A stretch of DNA of 64,000 nt from an uncultured Francisella sp. (GTDB lineage Bacteria > Pseudomonadota > Gammaproteobacteria > Burkholderiales > Neisseriaceae): the NCBI GenBank assembly GCA_943913135.1, contig CALTVE010000001.1, forward strand, positions 186,001 to 250,000. The letters are read 5' to 3'. Made by a program: the position numbers and the translations under genes. Shown one piece after another: positions 17,164-26,160 of this stretch (the first letter of the stretch is position 1; the number at the start of each line of letters is the position of its first letter). The notes under the pieces were generated by a model, which did no database searches, was not told the origin of the DNA, and saw only the letters and a list, made by a program, of their open reading frames with translations.

Positions 17164-17817
17164 TTAAGTCAGTGCTTTATGCAATTTCATACGCCGATTC
17201 CATTCGGTATAGCTAAACACACCAATGAGGGCCATAATGAGGTATAGCAAAGCAGTAATATATAGCTGCTTGCCGATGAAGAGGGGAAGGCAGACGATAT
17301 CGGATACAATCCAAAAAGTCCAGTTATCGATAACTTTACGCCCTAATAGCCACATTCCAGGCGCGGCGATCATACCGGCAATTACATCCAGCCAATCAAG
17401 AGTGTTGATCATCCACGCTTGTGATTCGTGAGCATGGATGCCATAAGCAGTAATGCCGATCGCGATCATAAAACAGAGGGTAGGCAGTAAATCGCTGCGG
17501 TTAAAGTGGCGGATAGGTAATTGGTTATCGTGACCATGTTTAACCCATAAAGCCCAACCGTAAATAGAGATTACAGCGACGTTTAAATAGATTATCAGCA
17601 GTGCCCAGGTGCCGTTGATAACTAAAAGATAACTATAGAAAATAATCGAAATGATACTAAAAGAAAAAACCAGATTACTTTCGCTGCGTCCTAAAAGAGT
17701 GCTCAGTATACTGAAGAGGGCGCCGAGCTGTTCTATGATGATTTGTGACCAGGGGGTATGACTATACTGAGCAATTAAGGAATGAAACACATTTGACCTT
17801 TTCCAGAAAAGTTTCAC
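17164..17817 (-). CDS. pnuC: Nicotinamide riboside transporter PnuC
   Basis: Inner-membrane facilitator for nicotinamide riboside, 217 residues with about seven hydrophobic segments. Family marks include the YLNVAVISIYGWALW segment and the C-terminal NWTFWIVSDIVCLPLF and LYITALLYLIM motifs. Uptake is driven by phosphorylation inside the cell, matching the downstream kinase. Its start overlaps the upstream lipoprotein stop by ATGA, so all three genes are probably one operon. The N-terminal 35 residues are longer than in many homologues. Confidence 0.9.
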   Translation of the reverse strand: MKLFWKRSNVFHSLIAQYSHTPWSQIIIEQLGALFSILSTLLGRSESNLVFSFSIISIIFYSYLLVINGTWALLIIYLNVAVISIYGWALWVKHGHDNQLPIRHFNRSDLLPTLCFMIAIGITAYGIHAHESQAWMINTLDWLDVIAGMIAAPGMWLLGRKVIDNWTFWIVSDIVCLPLFIGKQLYITALLYLIMALIGVFSYTEWNRRMKLHKALT

Positions 17818-18260
17818 TTACACATATCAAGTAAATTTCGCCACATCTGCGAAACATAACTCATGTGATTTTGGTAGAGAGAAAGCTGGGCTGTATTATC
17901 ACCCAGTTTTCTTACTCTGACATATACCCCTTCACCGCCGCTGTAAGGATTACGAAGTAAAACAATAGTAGAGCGATCCGTTAATTGCTCTTCGGCAATA
18001 AAGTTGCTGGGAATATGCATGTATTGCATCATATTGTTTTTGATGCATATTTGGGCAGAGTAAGGAGGAACATGACTACTTATTGATTTAATCGGCTGTT
18101 CATTACTGGGGACGCGTGTGGGTTTAGTTTCACTACGATGATGGTATGAGGCTTTTTGTCCTCGCACTTGAGGTAAATTATCAATACCATTCAGGCCAAC
18201 ACTTTGGCAAGCAGTCAGCATCAGGGCCAGGCAAAAAAGGCAAAAAGCCTTTATTTCCAT
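17814..18260 (-). CDS. Hypothetical lipoprotein in the pnuC operon
   Basis: 148 residues with an N-terminal signal (MEIKAFCLFCLALMLTAC) ending in the lipobox LTAC, so Cys18 is the likely lipidated residue. I do not recognise the mature part: a Ser/Pro-rich linker, then a roughly 80-residue C-terminal domain with QICIKNNMMQYMHIPSNF and a GGEGVYVRVRKLGDN turn. First gene of the operon, coupled by ATGA to pnuC, so a role in NAD-precursor capture or envelope passage is possible but unproven. Divergent from ubiX. Confidence 0.7.
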   Translation of the reverse strand: MEIKAFCLFCLALMLTACQSVGLNGIDNLPQVRGQKASYHHRSETKPTRVPSNEQPIKSISSHVPPYSAQICIKNNMMQYMHIPSNFIAEEQLTDRSTIVLLRNPYSGGEGVYVRVRKLGDNTAQLSLYQNHMSYVSQMWRNLLDMCK

Positions 18261-18365
18261 ATTTTTTCTCCAGTCTTCTTTGCGTCTGTGTTAGTATAAT
18301 TTTCGCGTAAATATTAGAGAGTCAATTATTTCCTGCATTTTAGCACATTAAAACAAAGGATGAAT

Positions 18366-18968
18366 ATGGAAGTGTTACTGGCCATCACCGGTGCTTCAGG
18401 AAGTATTTATGCAGCTTCTTTATTAGCCGCTTTAAGCCAACGGGGAGTAAATGTTGATTTAGTTCTCACTCCAGCGGCCCAAATTGTTATCCGCCAAGAA
18501 CTTAATTGGGATTTAGAAGGAAGCAGCGAAGTTATTCAAGAAAAGCTTGTTCACTATCTTAAGCAGCCTTTGCCAGGTTTAAAGGTATTGGCGATAGATA
18601 ATTGGTTTAACCGAGCTGCTTCTGGGTCTAATCCTGTCGACGCCATGGTTGTAATCCCTTGTAGCATGGGCACCTTGTCCGCCATTGCACATGGTTTATC
18701 GCAGAATTTAATCGAACGTGCAGCCGATGTCCTATTAAAAGAAAGACGAAAACTCATTTTAATGCCCAGAGAGACCCCTTTGTCGACTTTACATTTGGAT
18801 AACATGCTAAAAATATCGCAGTTAGGTGGCATCATCATGCCCGCTATGCCGGGTTTTTATCATCGTCCGCAAAGAATAAGTGATTTAGTCGATTTTATGA
18901 TTTCGCGGGTGTTGGCCCACTTAGGCTTAGATAACAGCAACTTTAAACGCTGGGGGCAGGGGGGTTAA
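18366..18968 (+). CDS. ubiX: Flavin prenyltransferase UbiX
   Basis: Makes prenylated FMN, the cofactor of the decarboxylase UbiD in ubiquinone synthesis. About 200 residues, Rossmann-like. N-terminal LLAITGASGSIYAASLL binds FMN; VVIPCSMGTLSAIAHG and LMPRETPLSTLHLDNM are family signatures. The ATG at 18360 abuts the AAGG, while the ATG at 18366 has AAGGA at 5-nt spacing, so the later one is preferred. It overlaps the convergent ppk by 4 bp at the 3' ends. Confidence 0.95.
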   Translation: MEVLLAITGASGSIYAASLLAALSQRGVNVDLVLTPAAQIVIRQELNWDLEGSSEVIQEKLVHYLKQPLPGLKVLAIDNWFNRAASGSNPVDAMVVIPCSMGTLSAIAHGLSQNLIERAADVLLKERRKLILMPRETPLSTLHLDNMLKISQLGGIIMPAMPGFYHRPQRISDLVDFMISRVLAHLGLDNSNFKRWGQGG

Positions 18969-21061
18969 TCTGGTTGGTTGCTATATTTTTCAAAAAGCGC
19001 CTTTTGCATATTAAAAAGTGAATCTTTTTCTGGATGAAAAGGAGCACGGTGGTAAGTCCCATTGTGTTCCATAATCCAAGCGAGTTGATTATCAAGGTGT
19101 GCCAAAGTGAAGCTATCTTCCAAAATACGTTTTTTTAAATCGGCATCCAGTATAGGAACACAGGTTTCTACGCGATCAAACATATTACGAACCATCCAGT
19201 CTGCGCTAGAAATAAAGGTTTTTTCTGCACCTTGGTCAAAAAAGTAAAATACCCGAGAATGTTCCAGTAACCTGCCAATAATAGAACGCACGCGGATATT
19301 GGTTGATAAACCGGGTACTCCTGGCTTCAAAATACAAATACCACGTACTACTAAATTGATTTCCACTCCAGCTTGCGAAGCCTTATATAGGGCAGAAATT
19401 AATTGCGGCTCCACTAATGAGTTCATTTTTGCTTGTATTTTGCCAATACCACCATTTTTAACGTGCGCAATTTCTTTTTCGATGGCTTTCATCAACATAG
19501 GATGAAGAGTAAAGGGGCTTTCATAGAGACGTTTTAATTCCCTGACCTGACCCAAGCCCGTGATTTGCATAAAAATATTCAATACGTCTTCGGTAATTAA
19601 GGGGTCTGCAGTTAATAAACCAAAATCAGTATAAAGCTTAGTAGTTTTTTGGTGGTAATTACCGGTTCCAAGGTGAGCATAGCGTTGCAGTTGTTTATTT
19701 TCTTCCCGTATGATCAAAAGCATTTTGGCATGTACTTTATAACCTACAACGCCATAGACAACATGAGCGCCGGCTTCTTCCAGACGACTGGCCCAAGCAA
19801 CATTTGCTTCTTCATCAAAGCGCGCCATCAGTTCTACTACTACGGTTACTTCCTTGCCAGATAAAGCAGCTCGGATTAAGGCCCGAGCAATGTCTGAATC
19901 AGAGCCAGCGCGATAGATGGTCATTTTAATGGCCACTACTTGCGGGTCTTCTGCAGCATTTTGTAGGAGTTCCACCACCGGCTCAAAGGATTGATAGGGA
20001 TGATGTAAGAGAATATTTTTTTTTTGCAAGGTCTCAAAAATAGAGCCTTCAGTTTTCAAGTTCTTGGGGATAGCGGGCACTTCCGGCTTATATTTCAAAT
20101 CAGGACGGTTCACTTGATCAGGGACCGCCATTAAGCGAATCAAATTGACTGGCCCGTTAACACGATAGACTTCATCTTCCTTAAGTTGAAACAAATCCTG
20201 CAAAAAGTGTACTAAAGGAGGAGGGCAATTTGTTGCTACTTCTAATCGCACTGCTTCGCCGTATTGACGCTCATGTAATTCTCCTTGAACGGCGACTAAT
20301 AAGTTTTTTAAATCGTCGTCATCGACGGTGAGTTCGCTGTCCCGGGTAACGCGGAATTGATAGCAGCCTTTCAAGTGCATACCCAAAAAAAGTTCGTGTG
20401 CAAAAGCATGGATAATAGAGGAAAGCAAAACAAATATTTCTTCACCTTCGCTGAATTGTTTGGGTAATTTAACAACTCGCGGTAAGATACGCGGTGCTTG
20501 TACAATAGCCAGATCCGTAGGACGGCCAAAGGCATCGACCCCCTCCAAACTGACAATAAAATTGAGTGATTTATTAAGTAGCTTGGGAAAAGGATGGGCA
20601 GGGTCGAGGCCGATGGGGGTGAGAATGGGTTTAATCTGCTCTAAAAAATAGCGGTGTATCCATTCTTTAATCGCTTCTGGCCAGTCCTTGCGTTTTAAAA
20701 AACGAACTTTTTCCTGTTCTAAAGCAGGTAATAAGGAATCATTCAATAAAGTATATTGATCATTAATCAGTTGCCGTGCTTCTTCCCTAATCCGCTCTAG
20801 CTTTTCATGGGGTGTTTCGCCATCTGTGAGCGCGCGATGAGGCTGCAATTTATCTAAACGCTTTAAAGCGGCTACACGGACTTCAAAAAATTCATCGATA
20901 TTTGAAGAAACAATGCATAAAAACTTTAAACGCTCTAGCAGGGGGACATGCTTATCCGCCGCCTGAGCAAGGACGCGACGATTAAACTGAATCAAACTGC
21001 TTTCACGGCACAAAACAGTGCCCTCTTTTAAGGCGAGCGCCTTATTATTATCTTCGCTCAT
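18965..21061 (-). CDS. ppk: Polyphosphate kinase 1
   Basis: Reversibly polymerises the terminal phosphate of ATP into polyphosphate at the inner membrane. About 698 residues. It has the N-terminal SLIQFNRRVL region, the first catalytic histidine in KVHAKMLLI (autophosphorylated His in the family), LGTGNYH, and the second HxxR-type motif near LLEHSRVFYFF. The frame extends to a TTG at 21076, but the ATG at 21061 is the better start. It follows yggX by 11 bp, so the two are probably co-transcribed. Confidence 0.96.
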   Translation of the reverse strand: MSEDNNKALALKEGTVLCRESSLIQFNRRVLAQAADKHVPLLERLKFLCIVSSNIDEFFEVRVAALKRLDKLQPHRALTDGETPHEKLERIREEARQLINDQYTLLNDSLLPALEQEKVRFLKRKDWPEAIKEWIHRYFLEQIKPILTPIGLDPAHPFPKLLNKSLNFIVSLEGVDAFGRPTDLAIVQAPRILPRVVKLPKQFSEGEEIFVLLSSIIHAFAHELFLGMHLKGCYQFRVTRDSELTVDDDDLKNLLVAVQGELHERQYGEAVRLEVATNCPPPLVHFLQDLFQLKEDEVYRVNGPVNLIRLMAVPDQVNRPDLKYKPEVPAIPKNLKTEGSIFETLQKKNILLHHPYQSFEPVVELLQNAAEDPQVVAIKMTIYRAGSDSDIARALIRAALSGKEVTVVVELMARFDEEANVAWASRLEEAGAHVVYGVVGYKVHAKMLLIIREENKQLQRYAHLGTGNYHQKTTKLYTDFGLLTADPLITEDVLNIFMQITGLGQVRELKRLYESPFTLHPMLMKAIEKEIAHVKNGGIGKIQAKMNSLVEPQLISALYKASQAGVEINLVVRGICILKPGVPGLSTNIRVRSIIGRLLEHSRVFYFFDQGAEKTFISSADWMVRNMFDRVETCVPILDADLKKRILEDSFTLAHLDNQLAWIMEHNGTYHRAPFHPEKDSLFNMQKALFEKYSNQPD

Positions 21062-21072
21062 AGTCCTAAAAT

Positions 21073-21318
21073 TCAATAGCTTTCATCTTCGCCAAAAAGG
21101 AATTGTTCCATTTGCCGCATCAAGTACTGACGTGCTTGACTATCGGATAAATTAAGCTGATTTTCGTTAATGATCATCGTTTGTAAGCGTATCCACGAAT
21201 CCCACGCCTCTTGAGAAATATTATCGTAGATGCGCTTACCAATTTCATTGGCAAAAGGAGGAAATTTCATCCCTTCTGCTTCTTTTTTTAGCTTTACGCA
21301 ATAAACCATTCTGGCCAT
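21073..21318 (-). CDS. Probable Fe(2+)-trafficking protein YggX
   Basis: 81-residue member of the YggX family, linked in enteric bacteria to protection of Fe-S clusters against oxidation. It reads MARMVYCVKLKKEAEGM at the N-terminus with the conserved single Cys7 and contains the RIYDNISQEAWDSW and RQYLMRQMEQF family elements. Upstream of ppk; divergent from glmM with 135 bp between the two. Confidence 0.93.
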   Translation of the reverse strand: MARMVYCVKLKKEAEGMKFPPFANEIGKRIYDNISQEAWDSWIRLQTMIINENQLNLSDSQARQYLMRQMEQFLFGEDESY

Positions 21319-21339
21319 GTTATGTTTCTTTTCCAGGAG

Positions 21340-21444
21340 ATGGCTCTTATTATAAGAGAAATCACCCTTAACACCTATACCAATAAGGAAAGGGATGATA
21401 CTATTAATCGTCTCAGCGGTGAGATTCAGAAATTAAATCAGTAA
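21340..21444 (+). CDS. Possible 34-aa small ORF upstream of glmM
   Basis: An ATG-TAA frame of 34 codons fills most of the yggX-glmM gap on the glmM strand. It begins MALIIREITLNTYTNKERDD and ends SGEIQKLNQ, a charged, helix-prone sequence. The stop lies 9 bp before the glmM ATG and shares its purine-rich ribosome site. AGGAG directly abuts the ATG, which is poor spacing for initiation. A frame this short can arise by chance; it may also be a leader peptide or the remnant of an upstream gene. Confidence 0.25.
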   Translation: MALIIREITLNTYTNKERDDTINRLSGEIQKLNQ

Positions 21445-21453
21445 AGGAAGGGA

Positions 21454-22806
21454 ATGGTCAAGCGGTATTTTGGCACCGATGGGATCCGTGGTAGAGTGGG
21501 TGAACCTTTTATTACTCCTGATTTCATTTTAAAGCTGGGCCATGCAGCTGGCAAAGTTTTGCTGCGTCATAATACACAAGGTGATACTGCTAAAATCATC
21601 ATCGGTAAAGATACACGCATTTCTGGTTATATGCTGGAAGCGGCGTTACTTGCGGGCTTAACCTCTGCTGGGGTCAGGGCGTTGTTAACAGGTCCTTTAC
21701 CCACTCCAGGCATTGCCTATTTAACTCGAGCTTTGCGTTTAAGTGGAGGGGTGATGTTATCAGCGTCACACAACCCTTATTTTGATAATGGCATTAAGTT
21801 TTTTACCAGTGGAGGATTAAAGCTTTCTGATGCTATGGAAAGAGAGATTGAAGAAGAACTTTCTAAACCCATGACTTATGAGACATCGCCTTGTTTTGGT
21901 CGTGCCAAGCGTATTGAAGGAGCGGTAGATCGTTATATTGAATTTTGTAAGAGTACCTTTCCTAGCTCCTTGAATTTATATGGTAAAAAAATAGTCATTG
22001 ATGCTGCCAATGGCGCCAGCTACAGCGCTGCTCCTAAAGTATTTCATGAGTTGGGCGCAGAGGTAATTCCTCTGGGGGATCAACCTAATGGCTATAATAT
22101 CAACGATCAAGTGGGTGCGACAGACACTCGTTTATTACAAGAAACGGTCATAAAACAAAGCGCCGATTATGGTATAGCTGTCGATGGAGATGGCGACCGC
22201 TTAATTATGGTGGACTCCCAAGGGAAGCGTTACGATGGCGATGCTTTAGTTTACTTAATTGCTAAGGCAAGGCAAAAAAATGGCACTTTAGGAGATACAG
22301 GGGTCGTGGGAACCGTCATGAGTAATATGGCCATGGCTGAAGGCCTGAAAAGGTGCGGTATCCCCTTTGTGCGCGCGGCAGTAGGCGATCGTTATGTATT
22401 CACCGCGCTGACCGAAAGGGGGTGGCAGGTTGGGGGAGAAGCATCAGGACATATTTTGGTTCTTGATAAACACGTAACCGGCGATGGCATTATTTCTGCT
22501 TTACAAGTGTTTTGGGCGCTTTCTGTTTTAGCATGCGATTTGAGCGATTTAAAAAACGATTGGGAACCTTATCCTCAATTGATTAAAAACGTCAGATTTA
22601 AAGACAAATCCTTGCAGGAAAACTGGCCCTTAGAAGCCAAAAAAGCGATTGAAGCAAGTGAAAAAGCTTTGGGAAATGAGGGCAGGGTAATCGTGCGCTC
22701 TTCAGGTACCGAACCTGTAGTCCGGGTGATGGTGGAAGCGAAAGAAGAATATAAAGCACGCTATTGGAGTGATTATATTGTATCGGCATTAAAAACCGAG
22801 CAATAG
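21454..22806 (+). CDS. glmM: Phosphoglucosamine mutase
   Basis: Converts glucosamine-6-phosphate to glucosamine-1-phosphate for UDP-GlcNAc, the precursor of peptidoglycan and lipid A. 450 residues, typical. Phosphoserine loop LSASHNPYFDNGIKFF with the active serine near residue 105, metal loop VDGDGDRL (about 245), sugar-binding GGEASGHI, and the C-terminal RSSGTEPVVRVMVEA phosphate loop. The ATG follows GGAAGGG. Heads a plus-strand group with dedA and a HIT gene. Confidence 0.97.
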   Translation: MVKRYFGTDGIRGRVGEPFITPDFILKLGHAAGKVLLRHNTQGDTAKIIIGKDTRISGYMLEAALLAGLTSAGVRALLTGPLPTPGIAYLTRALRLSGGVMLSASHNPYFDNGIKFFTSGGLKLSDAMEREIEEELSKPMTYETSPCFGRAKRIEGAVDRYIEFCKSTFPSSLNLYGKKIVIDAANGASYSAAPKVFHELGAEVIPLGDQPNGYNINDQVGATDTRLLQETVIKQSADYGIAVDGDGDRLIMVDSQGKRYDGDALVYLIAKARQKNGTLGDTGVVGTVMSNMAMAEGLKRCGIPFVRAAVGDRYVFTALTERGWQVGGEASGHILVLDKHVTGDGIISALQVFWALSVLACDLSDLKNDWEPYPQLIKNVRFKDKSLQENWPLEAKKAIEASEKALGNEGRVIVRSSGTEPVVRVMVEAKEEYKARYWSDYIVSALKTEQ

Positions 22807-22830
22807 TAGTTAGATGATAAGGATAAGATT

Positions 22831-23454
22831 TTGCTGGAAAGTTTAGAGCTTTTTTTCTCTACTTACGGATATTTTGCTGTAGTTGCAGTATTGCTTTTAT
22901 GTGGGCTAGGTCTTCCTATTCCCGAAGATATTTCCCTAGTGGCAGGAGGTATTTTATCAGGCCTTGGGAAAGCAGATTTACATCTAATGATTTTGGCAGG
23001 CTTATTAGGTGTGCTTTCAGGCGATATCCTAATGTTTTATTTAGGGCATAGACTTGGCCCCAAAATATTGAAGACCTCCTGGGGGTCGCGCTTGATTACC
23101 CCCGAACGTTATCAAAAAGTGCAAAAAAAATTCAGCCAGTATGGTGATGGAGTTATCTTTATAACCCGTTTTTTGCCTGGTTTACGCACGCCGGTATTTG
23201 TTACTACAGGCATGAGCCATTCAATTTCCTTTATTAAATTTTTAACGATCGACACCCTGGCAGCCTCAATTTCGGTCCCGGTGTGGGTGGCCGCAGGCCA
23301 TTATGGTGCGGAAAATAGGGTATGGTTGATGCGAATTTTAAGTCACTTTAGGGTATTTCTCACCCTGTCAGCAATCTTCATCATAACAGTTTTGATGGTT
23401 TATTGGCTGTGTCGACGTTATAAAGGAAAAAACAAAAATACATTAAAATCATAA
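22831..23454 (+). CDS. DedA-family inner-membrane protein
   Basis: 207-residue integral membrane protein of the DedA (VTT/SNARE-associated) family, whose members act as lipid-carrier flippases or transporters with roles in envelope integrity. Marks: GLPIPEDISLVAGG near residue 28, a GD..FYLGHRLG loop, and the re-entrant motif FITRFLPGLRTPVFVTTGM. The start is TTG, with AAGGA at good spacing and no internal ATG nearby. 24 bp after glmM and 20 bp before the HIT gene. Confidence 0.9.
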   Translation: MLESLELFFSTYGYFAVVAVLLLCGLGLPIPEDISLVAGGILSGLGKADLHLMILAGLLGVLSGDILMFYLGHRLGPKILKTSWGSRLITPERYQKVQKKFSQYGDGVIFITRFLPGLRTPVFVTTGMSHSISFIKFLTIDTLAASISVPVWVAAGHYGAENRVWLMRILSHFRVFLTLSAIFIITVLMVYWLCRRYKGKNKNTLKS

Positions 23455-23474
23455 ACTTATTTTAAGAGAATGTT

Positions 23475-23867
23475 ATGGCATCTATTTTTACTAAAATTGT
23501 TAATAAAGAAATTCCCAGTTATACCGTGTATGAAACTGATAAGTTTTTAGCATTTTTAGATATCCATCCTAATACACGAGGCCATACTTTATGTATCCCC
23601 AAAAAAGAAAGTGATAAACTTTTTGATTTGTCGCAATCTGACTATTCACAGTTAATGGATTTTGCCTATAAGGTTGCGCAAGGTATCGGTAAAGTCATTT
23701 CTTGTCAACGAGTAGCTTTAGAAGTAATAGGTTTGGAAGTGCCCCATGTGCATGTGCATTTAATTCCGATTAATACGATGGCAGATGCAGTTTTCCAAAA
23801 TAAAGTCAAAGTATGTCCAGAGGAAATGGATAAAATCGCACAACAAATTCATGATGCAATCATTTAG
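23475..23867 (+). CDS. HIT-family nucleotide-binding protein
   Basis: 130 residues. FTKIVNKEIPSYTVYE at the N-terminus and the histidine triad VPHVHVHLIP near residue 92 identify the HINT branch, purine nucleoside phosphoramidate hydrolases. The triad histidines are all present. The physiological substrate is not given by sequence. Third gene of the glmM-dedA-HIT group. Confidence 0.92.
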   Translation: MASIFTKIVNKEIPSYTVYETDKFLAFLDIHPNTRGHTLCIPKKESDKLFDLSQSDYSQLMDFAYKVAQGIGKVISCQRVALEVIGLEVPHVHVHLIPINTMADAVFQNKVKVCPEEMDKIAQQIHDAII

Positions 23868-23922
23868 TGATTATTTAGTTGGATAAGGCTATTTTTAAAA
23901 TTTCTGCAAATTTTTAATTTCG

Positions 23923-23938
23923 CATAATACATATTATG
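23923..23938. promoter_or_regulatory. Perfect 7-bp inverted repeat upstream of DUF805 gene
   Basis: CATAATA-CA-TATTATG is a 16-bp dyad about 115 bp before the DUF805 start in an AT-rich leader. The short spacing fits a dimeric repressor operator better than a terminator. Confidence 0.35.
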
Positions 23939-24053
23939 TAAAATTATCTGCTATGCTATTTGCATGGAAGGCTCCCGGGGTAACTTAGTTAATAGAGAAT
24001 GTTGCTAATATAAGAGAGGCCCGTTAAACTTAACTCCTTTGGAGGGCTCCACC

Positions 24054-24608
24054 ATGACTGATAACAACTTTATTTTCCCCTTATCTAAAGCTGTGGGTCA
24101 AGCTTTTTCTTATAACTTAATCTCTTGGCAACGGCCAGCGAAACGTTCGGAATACTGGACGGTTTTAATTGTGGTGGGCGTTTTGTCTTGTCTAGTTTTT
24201 TGTCTGCCCAGTATTACTGGATTCCCCAAATCTAATATCGCCGCACAAGTTTATGCTTGGTTATGGAATGTTGTTTTAATCTATTTTTTATGGGTACGCT
24301 TAAGCTTGTATGTGCGGCGTTTGCGAGATATTGGCTGTTCCAGCTGGTGGGCTATCGTAGGATTTATAGGTTGTTTTTTTGTTTTAGTGTTAATTGGGAC
24401 AGTGATTTATAAGGTCTATCATTTTTTACAGCCTTATATCATCCGCGGTATTCGCCCCAAAGAAGAAATTGTTTATCGAGTGATTGATGCCCTATTGCAC
24501 AGCAATACCGTGGTTAGCTTGTTTTATATTTCTGCTTTTGCAGTGGTTATTACGCTTATTTTTCATCTTTACTTAGGTATTAAAGATAAAAAACAGGCTA
24601 AAGGATAA
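24054..24608 (+). CDS. DUF805 family membrane protein
   Basis: 184 residues with four hydrophobic segments (about 37-55, 70-86, 100-121, 155-175). SWQRPAKRSEYW near residue 24 and RLRDIGCSSWWA near residue 90 are the DUF805 signatures. Function unknown; related genes are often associated with envelope stress or toxin loci in other bacteria. The ATG follows GGAGG at 8-nt spacing; an upstream in-frame TTG is not needed. Upstream lies a 186-bp leader with an inverted repeat; downstream a terminator separates it from trpE. Confidence 0.88.
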   Translation: MTDNNFIFPLSKAVGQAFSYNLISWQRPAKRSEYWTVLIVVGVLSCLVFCLPSITGFPKSNIAAQVYAWLWNVVLIYFLWVRLSLYVRRLRDIGCSSWWAIVGFIGCFFVLVLIGTVIYKVYHFLQPYIIRGIRPKEEIVYRVIDALLHSNTVVSLFYISAFAVVITLIFHLYLGIKDKKQAKG

Positions 24609-24644
24609 CCCAAGTATAATTGAGTGATCGATCGCCCTCCCCTT

Positions 24645-24679
24645 AGGGCCGGCGGGGGGCGGCCCTCGCCTTAATTTTT
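24645..24679. terminator. Terminator between DUF805 gene and trpE
   Basis: The GC-rich stem AGGGCCG / CGGCCCT (24645-24666) has an eight-base G-rich loop and is followed by CGCC and TTAATTTTT on the plus strand. It lies between convergent genes and may act in both directions; the T-run favours the plus strand. Confidence 0.65.
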
Positions 24680-24696
24680 GTTCACGTTTTGGCTAT

Positions 24697-26160
24697 CTAA
24701 TTATCCAAGCCCTCTTCCACATTACGGATCGCTTTTAATAGACTGAGTACCTTGTTTTTTGTTTCTTGTAATTCTCGTTCTGGATTGGAATCAGCAACGA
24801 TACCAGCTCCCGTTTGTAGATAAGCTTTTTTATCTTTAATAATTGCAGTGCGAATGCCAATCGCAAGATCAATATCGCCAGCAAAACTTAAATAGCCTAA
24901 TGCTCCCCCATATATGCCACGGCGACTGGGTTCAAGTTCTTGAATAATTTCCATTGCGCGAATTTTAGGTGCGCCTGATAAAGTACCCGCGGGGAAAGTA
25001 GAAGCTAAGATATCCATCAAGCCGGTCCCGGCGCGGCTTTGTCCTTGCACATTAGAAACAATATGCATCACATGCGAGTAACGCTCTATTTGCATTTTTT
25101 CCGTCAGTTTAACGCTACCTATTTCACTGATTTTACTAACATCATTACGTCCTAAATCAATCAGCATCATATGTTCCGCTAACTCTTTTTCGTCATGCAG
25201 TAAATCTTGTTCTAAGGATAAATCTTCTTCAGGAGTCTGGCCACGTCTCCTGGTTCCGGCCAGGGGGCGCACCGTTATTATATCTTTCCGCTTTCTTAAC
25301 AGTAATTCGGGCGAAGCACCAGCAATATGGAAATCGCCAAAATCATAGTACAGCAAAAAAGGGGATGGGTTTGAGGTTCTCAGCGCACGGTATAAGTTCA
25401 ATGGGGAGTCGCTATAATCTACTACCAGGCGGCGAGAAGGTACCACCTGCATACATTCACCTTCATAGATATAACGGCGGATTTTTTCCACATATTTTTT
25501 AAATTGCCCGTCAGAAATTTCTGACTCAACTTTAGCAAACTTTGAACCTAAAGACAGTGATAAAGAGGTTGGCTGACGTAATTTTTCACGCAAAGTAGAA
25601 AGACGTTCTTGAGCGCGTTCAAAATCTTCTTTATTGCCTGCTCGAGCATGAACAATTAAATAAATTTTCCCAGAAAAATTATCAACTACCGCAATTTCTT
25701 GAGACAATAATAAAAAAATATCGGGCACATCTACCGCTTTGGGTAGAAGATTAGGGTGCAGGCGTTTTTCGTAATATTGATTGATTTCGTAAGAAAAATA
25801 GCCGACCATGCCGCCTTGGAAATCAGGTAAATTCTCAATAGTTTTTACCTTAAATCGCTTAAAATAGTTTTCGATAAAACCTAAAGGATTGCCTTCAAAG
25901 CGTTCTACTACTTGATGGTGCTGATAAACTTCCACTGAAAAATCACGTACTTTTAAGTAGTGATCAGTGGGGAGACCAATAAAAGAATAACGGCCAAAGC
26001 GCTCTTGTTGTAAGGCTGATTCTAAAAGATAACTAAAAGGCCCTGAAGCCAGTTTTAAATAGACCGATAACGGCGTATCTAAATCTGCCAGTAGCGTTTG
26101 TACTACAGGGATATGGGTATAGCCTTCTTCACTTATTTGTAAAAAACGTGCTAAATCCAT
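24697..26160 (-). CDS. trpE: Anthranilate synthase component I
   Basis: Chorismate to anthranilate, the first committed step of tryptophan synthesis, normally with the TrpG glutaminase. 487 residues. The N-terminal LLESALQQERFGRYSFIG element is linked to the Trp feedback site. The C-terminal chorismate domain has RPLAGTRRRG, LIDLGRNDV, FPAGTLSGAPKIRAME and GAGIVADSNPE. Several of these suit TrpE better than PabB. trpG, trpD and trpC are not nearby, and the ATG directly follows the erpA stop, leaving no room for a Trp attenuator. Confidence 0.93.
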   Translation of the reverse strand: MDLARFLQISEEGYTHIPVVQTLLADLDTPLSVYLKLASGPFSYLLESALQQERFGRYSFIGLPTDHYLKVRDFSVEVYQHHQVVERFEGNPLGFIENYFKRFKVKTIENLPDFQGGMVGYFSYEINQYYEKRLHPNLLPKAVDVPDIFLLLSQEIAVVDNFSGKIYLIVHARAGNKEDFERAQERLSTLREKLRQPTSLSLSLGSKFAKVESEISDGQFKKYVEKIRRYIYEGECMQVVPSRRLVVDYSDSPLNLYRALRTSNPSPFLLYYDFGDFHIAGASPELLLRKRKDIITVRPLAGTRRRGQTPEEDLSLEQDLLHDEKELAEHMMLIDLGRNDVSKISEIGSVKLTEKMQIERYSHVMHIVSNVQGQSRAGTGLMDILASTFPAGTLSGAPKIRAMEIIQELEPSRRGIYGGALGYLSFAGDIDLAIGIRTAIIKDKKAYLQTGAGIVADSNPERELQETKNKVLSLLKAIRNVEEGLDN

